32,142 nt of DNA. Source: Pseudonocardia sp. Its GTDB lineage: Bacteria; Actinomycetota; Actinomycetes; Mycobacteriales; Pseudonocardiaceae. Shown here in pieces: positions 1-8,607 of the stretch. A model generated the notes under the pieces. The model was given only the letters and a program-made list of their open reading frames with translations. It had not been told where the DNA came from and ran no database searches. The DNA lies in the NCBI GenBank assembly GCA_030147065.1, contig JASLAP010000199.1:1-32142 (forward strand), written 5' to 3'. Position 1 is the first letter of the stretch, and the number at the start of each line of letters is the position of its first letter. The position numbers and the translations under genes were made by a program.

Positions 1-1047
1 ACCGGGAAACGATCACCGCGCCAGGCCGACATCGCCCGGCTGGCCGGTGTCTCCCAGGCGACGGTCTCGGTGGTCCTGGGCGGGCGGCACACCGTCCGGC
101 TGTCCGCGTCCACCCGTCAGCGCGTCCTCGACGCCGCCGAGGAGCTGGGCTACCAGCCGGACCCGGTGGCCACCCGGCTCGCGTCCGCGCGCAACAACCT
201 GCTCGGGCTCTACACGTTCACCGCCACGTTCCCGACCGACGTGGCGCACTCCTACTACCCCATCCTGGTCGGCATCGAGGAGCAGGCCGCCGCGCTGGGC
301 CAGGACCTCGTCCTGTTCACCGGGGCGAGCGGCGGCGGCTCCCGCGCCCGCGACGAGACCGCGATCCGGCGCACCCGGATCGCCGACGGCTGCCTGTTCC
401 TCGGCCGGCACGTACCCGCCGGGCCGATCGGCCGGCTGATGGAATCCGCGTTCCCGCTGGTCTTCATCGGCCGGCGCGACGAGCTGGGCGGCCGCATCCC
501 GTACGTGGGCGCCGACTACGTCGCCGCTTCGGCCGCGGTGGTCCAGCGGCTCGCCGGACTCGGCCACCGGCGGATCCGCTACCTGCGCGAGCGCGACGAC
601 GCCCCGCCCTCGACCGACCGCGAGCGCGGTGTCCTGAGCGGCGTCGCGGCCGCCGGCCTGCCCGTCGACGACGTGGTCGTCCACGTCGGGCCCGGGGCGT
701 CGTGCGACGAGCTCGTCGCGTCCTGGCGCCGCCAGCGGGTCACCGCGGTGGTGGTCGAGGAGACCGACACCGGCGCGGCGTTCACCGCGCTCACCCGGTC
801 CCTCGAGCGGGCCGGCCTGTCCTGTCCCGACGACCTGTCGCTGGCCGTGCTCGGTACGCCGCCGCCGGGCGAGCGGGCCGGGTCGCGGATCACCGGGTTC
901 GAGGTGCCGCGTCGCGCGATGGGCCGGCGGGCGGTCGAGCTCCTCGTCGAGCTCGTCACCGCTGATCCCGAGGCGGACCTCCCCGTCCGTCAGGAGCTGC
1001 TCCCGTGCCCACCCCGGGCGGGCAGGACGGTGGGGCCCGTCAGCTGA
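1..1047 (+). CDS. LacI-family transcriptional regulator (5' end outside window)
   Basis: This is a sugar-responsive DNA-binding repressor or activator of the LacI/GalR family. The reading frame is open from base 1, and the first visible residues hold the LacI helix-turn-helix (DIARLAGVSQATVSVVLGG) followed by the hinge region (LDAAEELGYQPDPVATRLAS). The start codon must therefore lie just left of the window. The rest is a periplasmic-binding-protein-like effector domain; the run DDLSLAVLG near residue 280 and the GFEVPRRAMGRRAVELL segment match the C-terminal subdomain. The gene converges with the NagZ-like hydrolase gene and overlaps its 3' end by 8 bp. Its closeness to a sugar importer and glycosidase suggests it controls carbohydrate genes, but whether these or ones to the left cannot be told. 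The family call is firm; the ligand is unknown. Confidence 0.93.
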   Translation, partial: TGKRSPRQADIARLAGVSQATVSVVLGGRHTVRLSASTRQRVLDAAEELGYQPDPVATRLASARNNLLGLYTFTATFPTDVAHSYYPILVGIEEQAAALGQDLVLFTGASGGGSRARDETAIRRTRIADGCLFLGRHVPAGPIGRLMESAFPLVFIGRRDELGGRIPYVGADYVAASAAVVQRLAGLGHRRIRYLRERDDAPPSTDRERGVLSGVAAAGLPVDDVVVHVGPGASCDELVASWRRQRVTAVVVEETDTGAAFTALTRSLERAGLSCPDDLSLAVLGTPPPGERAGSRITGFEVPRRAMGRRAVELLVELVTADPEADLPVRQELLPCPPRAGRTVGPVS

Positions 1048-2560
1048 GCGGTGTCGCCACCCCGAGCCGCTCCAGGGCGGCCACCGCGTTCACCCGGGAG
1101 GCACCGTGGGTCGCCAGGTAGGCCCCGGCGTGCCGGGGCCGCCACACCGGCAACCCCATCTCGACGACGACCGCGTCGGGCCGGGCCGCGACGAGCCGCT
1201 CGACCACCTCGACCGTCCACGGGTGCCGGTGGGCGTCCCGCACGACGACGACCAGCGAGCGGCCCTCGGCGCGGGCCAGGACCTCGGCAGGCGACGGACC
1301 CGCCTCGTCGACGTCGACGACCTCGCCCTCGCCCGCCGGCAGCGACGGCGTGATCCCCCACGGCACCGGACCCGCCGCGATCGTCGCGGGCGCCCGCAGC
1401 TGCGCGACGACCGGGCGCCGCAGGGTCGGCACCGCCCCGTCGAGCCGCAGCGCGAGGCGGGCGGCGCGCAGACCGGCGGAGCGGTCGACCGGCACCGTGT
1501 CGGCCGGCATCCCGTCTCCCGGCGGAGGGCGCAGCGCGGCGACCCGGGACCGCGTCCCGTCGACGCGATCCTGCCGCGCCCGGCCGTCCCGCAGGGCTCC
1601 GGCGACGACCGCCACGGTCTGCGCGACGACCTCGGCTCCGGGCTCGGCGCCGAGGCACACCAGGTCCGCGCCGGCGACGACCGCGTCCCCGGCGGCCGCC
1701 GGGACCCCGGCCCGGGCGCTGGCGGCGTGCATGTCCAGCGCGTCGGTCACCACCACCCCGGTGAAGCCCAGCTCCTCGCGGAGCAGGGTGTGCAAGGCCC
1801 CGGCGGACAGCGTCGCGGGCAGCTCGCCGGTGAGCGCGGGGACCCGGATGTGCGCGGTCATCGCGCACCGCGCACCGGCCGCGATGGCGGCCCGGAACGG
1901 CACCAGCTCGCGGGCGCGCAGGGCGTCCAGCGGGACGTCGACGGTGGGCAGCGAGAGGTGCGAGTCCTCGTTGGTGGCGCCGTGACCGGGGAAGTGCTTG
2001 ACGCACGCGGCGACGCCCGCGTCGTGCAGGCCGGCGACCGCGGCGACCCCGTGCCGGGCGACGAGGTGCGGGTCGTCGCCGAACGCCCGGGTCCCGATGA
2101 TCGGGTTCGCGGCGGCGGTGTTGACGTCGACGCTCGGCGCGAGGTCGAGGGTGACCCCCACGTCCGCGAGCTCGGTCCCCAGCGCGCGGTAGACCTGCCG
2201 GGTGAGCGCGACGTCGTCCGCGGCACCGAGCGCGGCGTTGCCCGGGTAGGGGCTGCCGGTCGCGTGCGCGAGGCGGGTGACGTCGCCGCCCTCCTCGTCG
2301 ATCGCCACTACCGGGTCGTCGCCGGCGTCGCGCAACACCGCGCACAGCCGGGTGAGCTGCTCGGGGTCGACGATGTTGCTGCCGAAGAGCACGACGCCGG
2401 CCAGCCCGTCGGCGAGGCCGTCGAGCACCCACCGCGGCGCGGCGGGCCCGGTGAACGAGGCGAGCACGAAGCCGGCCGCGGCGCGGGCCAGGCCGCGGTC
2501 CGCGACGGCTGTCCGGATCGAGCTGGCAGGGACCGAGGTGGCCGGGATCGAGCGGGTCAC
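1040..2560 (-). CDS. nagZ: Glycoside hydrolase family 3 beta-N-acetylhexosaminidase (NagZ-like)
   Basis: This 506-residue enzyme is predicted to remove terminal beta-N-acetylglucosamine from chitooligosaccharides or muropeptides. The family-3 signature KHFPGHG lies at residues 188-194, followed by DSH at 199-201, which in NagZ carries the catalytic histidine-aspartate pair. The nucleophile is expected to be Asp273 in VTDALDMHA. There is no signal peptide, so it should act in the cytoplasm on sugars brought in by the adjacent importer. I chose the GTG at 2560 because it overlaps the stop of the upstream permease gene (GTGA), indicating translational coupling; the open frame continues upstream but into permease coding sequence. 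About 170 residues follow the catalytic domain, longer than short Gram-negative NagZ proteins (about 340 residues) and like two-domain Gram-positive forms. It is the last gene of its operon. Confidence 0.9.
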   Translation of the reverse strand: MTRSIPATSVPASSIRTAVADRGLARAAAGFVLASFTGPAAPRWVLDGLADGLAGVVLFGSNIVDPEQLTRLCAVLRDAGDDPVVAIDEEGGDVTRLAHATGSPYPGNAALGAADDVALTRQVYRALGTELADVGVTLDLAPSVDVNTAAANPIIGTRAFGDDPHLVARHGVAAVAGLHDAGVAACVKHFPGHGATNEDSHLSLPTVDVPLDALRARELVPFRAAIAAGARCAMTAHIRVPALTGELPATLSAGALHTLLREELGFTGVVVTDALDMHAASARAGVPAAAGDAVVAGADLVCLGAEPGAEVVAQTVAVVAGALRDGRARQDRVDGTRSRVAALRPPPGDGMPADTVPVDRSAGLRAARLALRLDGAVPTLRRPVVAQLRAPATIAAGPVPWGITPSLPAGEGEVVDVDEAGPSPAEVLARAEGRSLVVVVRDAHRHPWTVEVVERLVAARPDAVVVEMGLPVWRPRHAGAYLATHGASRVNAVAALERLGVATPLS

Positions 2561-3387
2561 CCCTTCACCGCCCCGGCCGACAGCCCGGACACCAGCCGCC
2601 GCTGCACGATCAGGAAGAACACCAGCACCGGCAGGGTGAACAGGGTGGACGCGGCCATGGTGCCGCCCCAGTCGGTGCCGAAGGCGGTGCGGAAGGTCGC
2701 CAGCCACACCGGCAGGGTCAGCTTGTCCTGCTCCTGCATCAGCACCAGCGCGAACATGAACTCGTTCCAGGCGGTGATGAAGGCGAACACGCTCGTCGCG
2801 ACCAGGCCCGGGGCGAGCAGCGGGAACACCACCCGCCGGTAGGCACCCAACCGCGTGCAGCCGTCGGTCATCGCGGCCTCCTCCAACTCGACGGGGATGG
2901 CCGCCACGAAGCCGCGCAGGGTCCAGACCGTGAACGGCAGGGTGATCATGAAGTAGGTCAGCACCAGCGCGGGCAGCCGGTTGAGCAGGCCGGCGTCGCG
3001 CAGGATCAGGAAGGCCGGGATCAGCAGCGCCTCGAACGGCGCGGTCTGCGCCAGCATGATCAGCAGCAGGTACGCCCGGCGGCCCCGCCAGCGCAGCCGG
3101 GCCACCGCCAGCGCGGCCAGGGCGGCGGTCAGGATCGACAGCGCGACCGCGGCCAGCACCACGAGCAGGCTGTTGCGCAGGTAGTCGACGAAGAACGGCT
3201 TGGTCACCGCGGTCTGGAAGTGCTCGAACGTCAGCGGCCAGGGCAGCACGTGCGGGGTGTAGGACAGGATGTCGCCGGTCGGCTTGAGCGCGGTCGAGGC
3301 CATCCAGAACACCGGGAAGGCGACCACCAGGGCGACCGCCACTCCGAGGACGTTGAGCAGTGGTGCGCTGCCGCGCCGCCGGATCAC
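2557..3387 (-). CDS. Carbohydrate ABC transporter permease, MalG-type
   Basis: This 276-residue inner-membrane permease belongs to the binding-protein-dependent sugar importers. It has six hydrophobic segments, beginning with an N-terminal one (LLNVLGVAVALVVAFPVFWM). The cytoplasmic EAA loop that docks onto the ATPase is visible as EEAAMTDGCTRLGAYRRVVFP. A WNEFMFAL stretch in the next segment is typical of MalG-type subunits. The GTG start at 3387 overlaps the stop of the preceding permease gene (GTGA) and its own stop overlaps the NagZ-like gene, so all are coupled in one message. It would pair with the MalF-type protein encoded just upstream. The operon has no ATPase gene. Confidence 0.94.
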   Translation of the reverse strand: MIRRRGSAPLLNVLGVAVALVVAFPVFWMASTALKPTGDILSYTPHVLPWPLTFEHFQTAVTKPFFVDYLRNSLLVVLAAVALSILTAALAALAVARLRWRGRRAYLLLIMLAQTAPFEALLIPAFLILRDAGLLNRLPALVLTYFMITLPFTVWTLRGFVAAIPVELEEAAMTDGCTRLGAYRRVVFPLLAPGLVATSVFAFITAWNEFMFALVLMQEQDKLTLPVWLATFRTAFGTDWGGTMAASTLFTLPVLVFFLIVQRRLVSGLSAGAVKG

Positions 3388-4382
3388 CGGGCCTCCTCCA
3401 CGCTGCGCACCATCATCCGCGCGTACCAGGCCAGTCCGGCCACCAGCAGCAGCATCATGATCACCGAGACGGCCGCCGCGGTGCCGAACTCCCGGCTGCC
3501 GATGCCCTGCTGGTAGGCGTAGAGCGCCATGGTGACCGTCTCCCGGTTCGGGCCGCCCTGGCGGATGCCGTAGACCTGGGTGAAGACCTTGAAGTCCCAG
3601 ATGACCGACAGGAACGTCAGCACCAGCGCCATCGGCCGGATCGCCGGCCAGGTCACCGCGGTGAACCGCCGCCACGGGCCGGCCCCGTCGATGGCCGCGG
3701 CCTCGTAGAGCTCGTGGCTGATCGCCGTGGTCGAGGCGAACAGGCTCAATGCCACCAGCGGGATCGCCTGCCAGACCACCAGTATCGTGATCACCCCGAA
3801 GGTGGACAGCCCGGTGGCGAACCACGAGTGGTCGGCGAAGTCGCCGCCCAGCGCGGTCAGCACCTGGTTGACGATCCCGAACTGGGTGTCGAACAGCCAC
3901 TGGAAGATCACCGTCGCGGAGATCGGCGGCACCGCCCAGGCGAGCACCAGCGCCACCGAGAGCGTGATGCGCACGCCGGCCGCGACGGCCTGCAGCAGCA
4001 GCGCAACGGCCAGCCCGAGGACCATGGTCAGCGCCACGTTGACCGCCGCGAAGACGACGGTGCGGGTGACGACGGTCCAGAAGAACGGGTCGGTCAGCAC
4101 GTCGCGGTAGTTCGCCAGCCCGATCCACACCGTGCGGCGCTGGACGAGCTCGGCCAGGCCGAGCTGCTGCAGGGAGATGACGACGTTGCGCACGACCGGC
4201 CAGCCGAGCAGCACCAGCAGCGCCACGACGCTCGGCGCAACCAGCGCGTAGGGCAGCCAATGTCCCGGACCTCGCCGGGTGCCGCCGGGCACCGGCGCCG
4301 GTCCCGCGGGACGACCGCCGGGGGCGGTCGCGTCCGCGGGGACCGGAACCGGTGCCGGCGACGCCGTGGTGGCGGGCCCCAC
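3384..4382 (-). CDS. Carbohydrate ABC transporter permease, MalF-type
   Basis: This is a 332-residue inner-membrane permease of a sugar importer. A proline- and alanine-rich cytoplasmic N-terminus of about 45 residues precedes the first membrane segment (YALVAPSVVALLVLLGWPV). The EAA loop appears as ELYEAAAIDGAGPWRRFTAV. The sequence PNRETVTMALYAYQQGI in the C-terminal third is characteristic of MalF/LacF-type subunits. The GTG at 4382 lies 2 bp after the stop of the solute-binding protein gene; a weak GGATGAG may serve as ribosome site, so translation is probably coupled. Its 3' end overlaps the MalG-type gene by 4 bp. The neighbouring binding protein and hexosaminidase suggest an aminosugar or chitooligosaccharide substrate, which is inference. 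Confidence 0.94.
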   Translation of the reverse strand: MGPATTASPAPVPVPADATAPGGRPAGPAPVPGGTRRGPGHWLPYALVAPSVVALLVLLGWPVVRNVVISLQQLGLAELVQRRTVWIGLANYRDVLTDPFFWTVVTRTVVFAAVNVALTMVLGLAVALLLQAVAAGVRITLSVALVLAWAVPPISATVIFQWLFDTQFGIVNQVLTALGGDFADHSWFATGLSTFGVITILVVWQAIPLVALSLFASTTAISHELYEAAAIDGAGPWRRFTAVTWPAIRPMALVLTFLSVIWDFKVFTQVYGIRQGGPNRETVTMALYAYQQGIGSREFGTAAAVSVIMMLLLVAGLAWYARMMVRSVEEAR

Positions 4383-4384
4383 GG

Positions 4385-5659
4385 TCAGGAGCTCATCCGC
4401 TCGGCGATCAGGTCGTCGGCGGCGGTCGCGGCCTGCTCGACCGGGACGCCCTGCAGCACCTGGGTCAGCATGTCCTTCAGCGGGTTGGGCGCGGTCTCCA
4501 CCGACGCCCAGGAGGGCGCCACCGGCGTGGCCCGCCCGACGGCGGCGGCCTCGATGGTGGTCTGCAGGATCTCGTTGCCCTCCGCCGCACCGGCCAGCGC
4601 GCTGGAGTTCGGGATCGCCCCGGCCTCGGCCAGCCGGGTCTGGTACTCGGTGCCGGCGACCAGCGCGATGTACTCCCGCGCCAGGTCCGGCGCGTCGCTG
4701 CCGAGCGGCACCGACAGGTCCGAGCCCCCGACGAACGGCGGAGCCGGCTTGGTCCCCGTCGCGCTGGGCAGCGCGAACACCCCGAGCTTCCCGTCCAGCT
4801 CGGGCGCGGCCTCGACCGCGCTGGCCAGCTCCCACGGCAGTCCGATCATCATCGCGGTGCTGCCCTGGGACATGATCTCGTACTGCTGCGGGGTGGCCTC
4901 GTCGGTGTCGGCGGGCGCCGTCGAGAGCGCCGAGTAGAGCTCCTGGTAGCGGGCGATGCCGGCCTGGCCCTGCGGGGTCGACAGCGCTCCCCGCCAGCCC
5001 TCGCCGTCCGGCACGGCCAGCTCGCCACCCTCGTCCCAGACCAGGCTGGCCAGCGTGTACCACTGCTGCCCCGGCAGGTAGAGCGGCATGAACCGGGGGT
5101 CGCTGCCGAACCGCGCGCGCAGCGGCTCACCGACGGCCAACAGCTCGTCCCAGGTGGTCGGCACCGCGACCCCGGCCTCGGCGAACATGTCGGTGCGGTA
5201 GATGACCGTGCGGGTCCCGGCGTAGAACGGGACGCCGTAGGTCTTGCCCTCCCACCGCCCCGGCTCGGCCAGGCCGGGCAGCCAGCTGTCGCTGTTGTCG
5301 AAGGTGCCGACGGCGTCGGTGAGGTCGGCCAGGCCGCCGGCCGCGGCGTACTGCGCGACCTGCGTGTTGCCGATCTCGAGCACGTCCGGCGGCTGGTCGC
5401 CGGCGAGCGCGGTGGTCAGCTTCTCGCCGATGCCGTCCCACTGCTGGACCTGGTACTCCACGGTGACCCCGGGATGGGTCCCCTCGAAGTCCGCCTTCAG
5501 GTCCGCGGCGACGTCGTCGGGCAGCGAGCCGGTCATGTACCAGACCGCGAGCGTCGATGGAGCGCTCGCGCCGGGTGTGTCGGGTTCCTGTGCGCCGCAC
5601 CCCGCCAGGAGTACGGCTGTGACTGCGCTGAGTGCGGTCACGAGACGCCGGATGTGCAT
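4385..5659 (-). CDS. Sugar-binding lipoprotein of ABC importer (family 1 solute-binding protein)
   Basis: This 424-residue extracytoplasmic binding protein captures the sugar and delivers it to the two permeases encoded downstream. It opens with a lipoprotein signal (MHIRRLVTALSAVTAVLLAGC), with Cys21 as the lipidation site. The mature part has family-1 features: a binding-lobe start TLAVWYMTG, DVLEIGNTQVAQYA, and the GVPFYAGTRTVIYRTDMF strand. The ATG at 5659 is well supported by an upstream GAGGGAGG at suitable spacing. It is the first gene of a four-gene operon (binding protein, MalF-type, MalG-type, NagZ-like) and is divergent from the ROK regulator gene, with a palindrome between them. 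The substrate is unknown; GlcNAc oligomers fit the context. Confidence 0.95.
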   Translation of the reverse strand: MHIRRLVTALSAVTAVLLAGCGAQEPDTPGASAPSTLAVWYMTGSLPDDVAADLKADFEGTHPGVTVEYQVQQWDGIGEKLTTALAGDQPPDVLEIGNTQVAQYAAAGGLADLTDAVGTFDNSDSWLPGLAEPGRWEGKTYGVPFYAGTRTVIYRTDMFAEAGVAVPTTWDELLAVGEPLRARFGSDPRFMPLYLPGQQWYTLASLVWDEGGELAVPDGEGWRGALSTPQGQAGIARYQELYSALSTAPADTDEATPQQYEIMSQGSTAMMIGLPWELASAVEAAPELDGKLGVFALPSATGTKPAPPFVGGSDLSVPLGSDAPDLAREYIALVAGTEYQTRLAEAGAIPNSSALAGAAEGNEILQTTIEAAAVGRATPVAPSWASVETAPNPLKDMLTQVLQGVPVEQAATAADDLIAERMSS

Positions 5660-5731
5660 GTCCCTCCCTCGCCAGGGGGCCCTGTGGCTGCTGCCGACCC
5701 GGCCGCATCGTCGCAGCCGGGCAGCGGAAAA

Positions 5732-5754
5732 CTAATCGGAAACTTTCCTAATAG
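5732..5754. promoter_or_regulatory. Palindromic operator between sugar importer and ROK regulator
   Basis: This is a 23-bp, strikingly AT-rich imperfect palindrome in otherwise GC-rich DNA. Its centre is GGAAA-C-TTTCC, flanked by CTAAT on the left and TAATAG on the right. Nine of eleven arm positions pair. It lies between the divergent binding-protein gene and the ROK gene, which suits a ROK operator or the promoter core for both units. Binding by the adjacent regulator is inferred. Confidence 0.7.
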
Positions 5755-5832
5755 CAAGACACCCGCGGTGAACGGCGCCTACGCTGCACCTGGACGTCCG
5801 CGCGGCCGGACCCCGACGACGAGGAGCGCCGA

Positions 5833-6984
5833 GTGTCACGACCGGGCACACCCAGCCTGCTGCGGGCCATGAACGACCGGGCCGTGGTGGACCTGCTGCT
5901 GTCCGCCGGCCCGCTGACCCGCACCGACATCAGCGGTGCGACCGGGCTGTCCAAGGTGACGGTGTCCCAGCTGCTCGGCCGCCTCGAGGCCCGCGGCATG
6001 GTCGAGGTCGTCGGCTCGCAGTCCGGCAGCCGGGGACCCAACGCGGCGCTCTACTCGGTGGTGGCCACCATCGGCTACGCGGCGGGGGTGGATGTCGGTC
6101 CGGACGGCATCACGGTGGCCGTCGCCGACCTCACCGGGGCGGTGCGCGGGCGCGGAGTGGTCGCCGGCGGCTCCCCCGACCTGGTCGACGACCTGCACAA
6201 GGCGCTGTCCGCGGCCGCCGACGAGGCGGGCGTCGAGGAGGAGCGGCTGCACGCGGTGGTGATCGGCACCCCCGGTGTGGTCGACCCGGCGTCCTACGCG
6301 GTCGACCTCGCCGTCGACATCCCGGCGTGGAGCCCCGGGCTCCCGGACGCGCTGCGCAGCCGGCTGAAGTGCCACGTCAGCGTCGAGAACGACGTCAACC
6401 TCGCCGCCCTGGCCGAGCAGGCGCACGGCGGCGCCGGCGGGGTCGACGACTTCGTCCTGCTGTGGGTCGGCCGCGGGCTGGGCCTGGGGATCGTGCTGGG
6501 CGGGCGGCTGCACCGTGGCGCCAGCGGCGGCGCCGGGGAGGTCGGCTACCTGCCGGTGCCGGGCACCGCGCTGCCGACCGTGGTCACCGACCCGCGCGCG
6601 GCGGCGTTCCAGTCCCTCGTCGGCGGCGACGCCGTCCGCGCGCTGGCCGCCAAGCACGGGCTGGACGCCACCGACGGCGCCGAGGCCGTCGCCACGGCCG
6701 TCGCCACGGACAACCCCCTGCTCGACGAGCTCGGCAACCGGATCGCCGTGGGGGTCGCCGCCATCTGCGTGGTGCTCGACCCGAGCCTGGTGGTGCTCTC
6801 CGGTGACGTCGGGCGGGCGGGCGGCACGGCGCTGGCCGAGCGCATCGAGCGCGCGGTCCCCCGGATCGCCCCGGTCCATCCCGCGGTGCGGCCGACCGGG
6901 GTGGCCGGCGACGCGGTGCTCACCGGGGCCATCCACGTCGCGACCCGGACCGCCCGGGACGCGGTGTTCGACGTGCTGGCCTGA
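5833..6984 (+). CDS. ROK-family transcriptional regulator
   Basis: This 383-residue regulator has an N-terminal winged helix (residues about 10-65, with TDISGATGLSKVTVSQLLGR as the helix-turn-helix) and a sugar-kinase-fold ROK domain. In the latter I can see GVDVGPDGIT near 85, GTPGVVD near 145, the ENDVN acidic motif at 185-189 and GGAGEVGY at 232-239. The cysteine-rich zinc motif that normally follows GGAGE-G in ROK proteins is absent here; the segment after it reads PVPGTALPTVV. The GTG start has a GAGGAG ribosome site 6 bp upstream. It is divergent from the sugar importer operon and presumably represses it until a sugar or sugar phosphate binds, as NagC and Mlc do. A broken monooxygenase begins directly after its stop codon. 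Confidence 0.93.
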   Translation: MSRPGTPSLLRAMNDRAVVDLLLSAGPLTRTDISGATGLSKVTVSQLLGRLEARGMVEVVGSQSGSRGPNAALYSVVATIGYAAGVDVGPDGITVAVADLTGAVRGRGVVAGGSPDLVDDLHKALSAAADEAGVEEERLHAVVIGTPGVVDPASYAVDLAVDIPAWSPGLPDALRSRLKCHVSVENDVNLAALAEQAHGGAGGVDDFVLLWVGRGLGLGIVLGGRLHRGASGGAGEVGYLPVPGTALPTVVTDPRAAAFQSLVGGDAVRALAAKHGLDATDGAEAVATAVATDNPLLDELGNRIAVGVAAICVVLDPSLVVLSGDVGRAGGTALAERIERAVPRIAPVHPAVRPTGVAGDAVLTGAIHVATRTARDAVFDVLA

Positions 6985-7988
6985 TCACGGGAGTCGTCGG
7001 CGGGCGGCGACGTCCACATCCGCTGGACACTGGACCGGTCCGGGTCGCACGGCTGGCTGCATTCCGACGGGCTCACCGGGGCGCTGCCGATGCCCGAGGA
7101 CGGCCGCGACGACCTGTGGCGGGTGTTGGTCCAGGTGCCGGCCGGGACCGACCGGGGCGCGGACCACGGGCTGACCGGGGCGCAGGTCCTGGACCGGCTG
7201 CGGACGATCGTCCCGCAGCGCACCGGGCACCCGGAGGCCGAGGTCCTGGACGGGACCTGGCTGTCGGTGTTCCGCATCCACCGCCGCCTGGCCGAGTCCT
7301 ACCGGTCCGGCCGGGTGCTGCTGGCCGGGGACGCCGCGCACATCCACAGCCCGATCGGCGGCCAGGGCATGCTGACCGGCATCGGCGACGCCGAGAACCT
7401 GGCCTGGAAGCTCGCCCTGGTGGTTCGCGGCGTCGCGGGCGAGTCCCTGCTGGACACCTACCAGGACGAACGTCGCCCCCTCGCCGCCGACGTCGTGCGC
7501 GCCACCACCGCGAACACCCGCTTCCAGACCGGAACCGGGCCGGTGGTGCGACTGCTGCGCGAGCGGGTGGTGACGCCGCTCCTCGACCGCCCTGCGGTGC
7601 AGCGGTGGGCCACCGCGGTCGCCTCGCAGCTCTGGGTCAGCTACCGGCGGGGCCCGCTCGCCGACCGGCGGAGCCGGTGGGTCGGCGCCCGCGGCCCGGC
7701 GACCGGGTGCCCGATCTGCCGTGCCGGTCCCCCGACGGCACCGCCACCCGGCTGTACGCCGAGCTCGGACCGCGCTGGGCGGTGATCGGCGCACAGCCGC
7801 CCGCCACCGCGCCCGGGTCCGTCCGCGACCGCCTCGGTGACGTCGCGGTCCTCCGCGCCGCCGGGCCGCGGCCGGACGAGCTGTGGCTGGTCCGACCGGA
7901 CGGGCACCTGGCGTGGCGCGGTCCGGCCACCTCGCCCGGTCTGGGCAGGTGGGTCGACGCCGCCCTCACCCGCGGGACGGTCCGGTGA
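6985..7988 (+). pseudogene. Remnant of FAD-dependent aromatic monooxygenase (5' truncated, frameshifted)
   Basis: This is the decayed C-terminal two-thirds of a PheA/TfdB-type FAD monooxygenase. Recognisable pieces include VHIRWTLDRSG and HGWLHSDGLTGALPMP, then the FAD-binding GRVLLAGDAAHIHSP-GGQGM motif near 7310-7370 and NLAWKLALV. The N-terminal Rossmann GxGxxG part is missing; homology begins immediately after the ROK stop codon. Around 7690-7700 the frame shifts: the first frame ends at 7785, while the expected C-terminal thioredoxin-like domain (GDRVPDLPCRSPDGT, RWAVIGAQ) continues in another frame to 7988. The last codons overlap the downstream TetR gene (GTGA), showing the two were once one operon. 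A shorter protein from an internal start cannot be excluded but would lack the dinucleotide fold. Confidence 0.85.
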
Positions 7989-8593
7989 CCGCCGCTGCGG
8001 CCGGCCGGGGCCGGGGTCGGCCCCGCGACCCCGGCGCCGACGTCGCGATCCTGCGCGCGGCCCTGGACCTGTTCGTCGACCACGGCGTCGAGGGGACCAG
8101 CATCGAGCAGGTCGCGCGGCGGGCCGGCGTCGGCAAGCTCACCGTCTACCGCCGGTGGGCGAGCAAGGAGGAGCTCATCGCCGCCGCGATCGAGTCCGCC
8201 CGGCCCACCGAGCCGGAACCGGACGGGACGCCCGACGACCGGACCCTGACCGAGATCGTCCGGGCGGTGGTCGAGACGAGCGCCGGAGCGCTCGCCGATC
8301 CCCGGTTCCGCGCCCTGGTCGCGCGCGTGCTGGGGACGAGCCGGAGCCACCCGTCGATCATGGACACCTACTGGCGGTCGCACGTGCAGCCGCGGCGGGA
8401 GGCCACCCGCGCCCTGCTCGAACGCGCCCGCGACTCCGGCGCGTTCCCCGCGGACACCGACCTCGACGTGCTCATGGACACGATGGCCGGCGCCGTGCTC
8501 TACCGGCTCACGCAGCCCGGCGACCTCGACGCCGATGGGATGCGCCGCTACCTCGAGACCCTCTACCGGCAGATCGGTCTGCTCCCCCGGTAG
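7985..8593 (+). CDS. TetR-family transcriptional regulator
   Basis: This is a 202-residue TetR-type regulator. The N-terminal helix-turn-helix is clear (TSIEQVARRAGVGKLTVYRRW, residues about 38-58), followed by KEELIAAAI. The C-terminal ligand domain, with RALVARVLG, HPSIMDTYW and VLMDTMAGAVLYRL, resembles the TetR C-terminal domain common in actinomycetes. The GTG at 7985 overlaps the terminal stop of the monooxygenase remnant by 4 bp, so translation was coupled to that enzyme. With the enzyme broken, the regulator may have lost its original role or may control other targets. It converges with the intact FAD monooxygenase gene, 14 bp away. Confidence 0.9.
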   Translation: MTAAAAGRGRGRPRDPGADVAILRAALDLFVDHGVEGTSIEQVARRAGVGKLTVYRRWASKEELIAAAIESARPTEPEPDGTPDDRTLTEIVRAVVETSAGALADPRFRALVARVLGTSRSHPSIMDTYWRSHVQPRREATRALLERARDSGAFPADTDLDVLMDTMAGAVLYRLTQPGDLDADGMRRYLETLYRQIGLLPR

Positions 8594-8607
8594 CGGCGCC
8601 GCGACGC

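Noticed and set aside
6985..7785. Treating the 7090-7785 frame as an intact short monooxygenase gene
   Set aside because: Homology starts before any start codon, the N-terminal FAD fold is missing and the C-terminal domain continues in another frame, so a pseudogene is the better reading.
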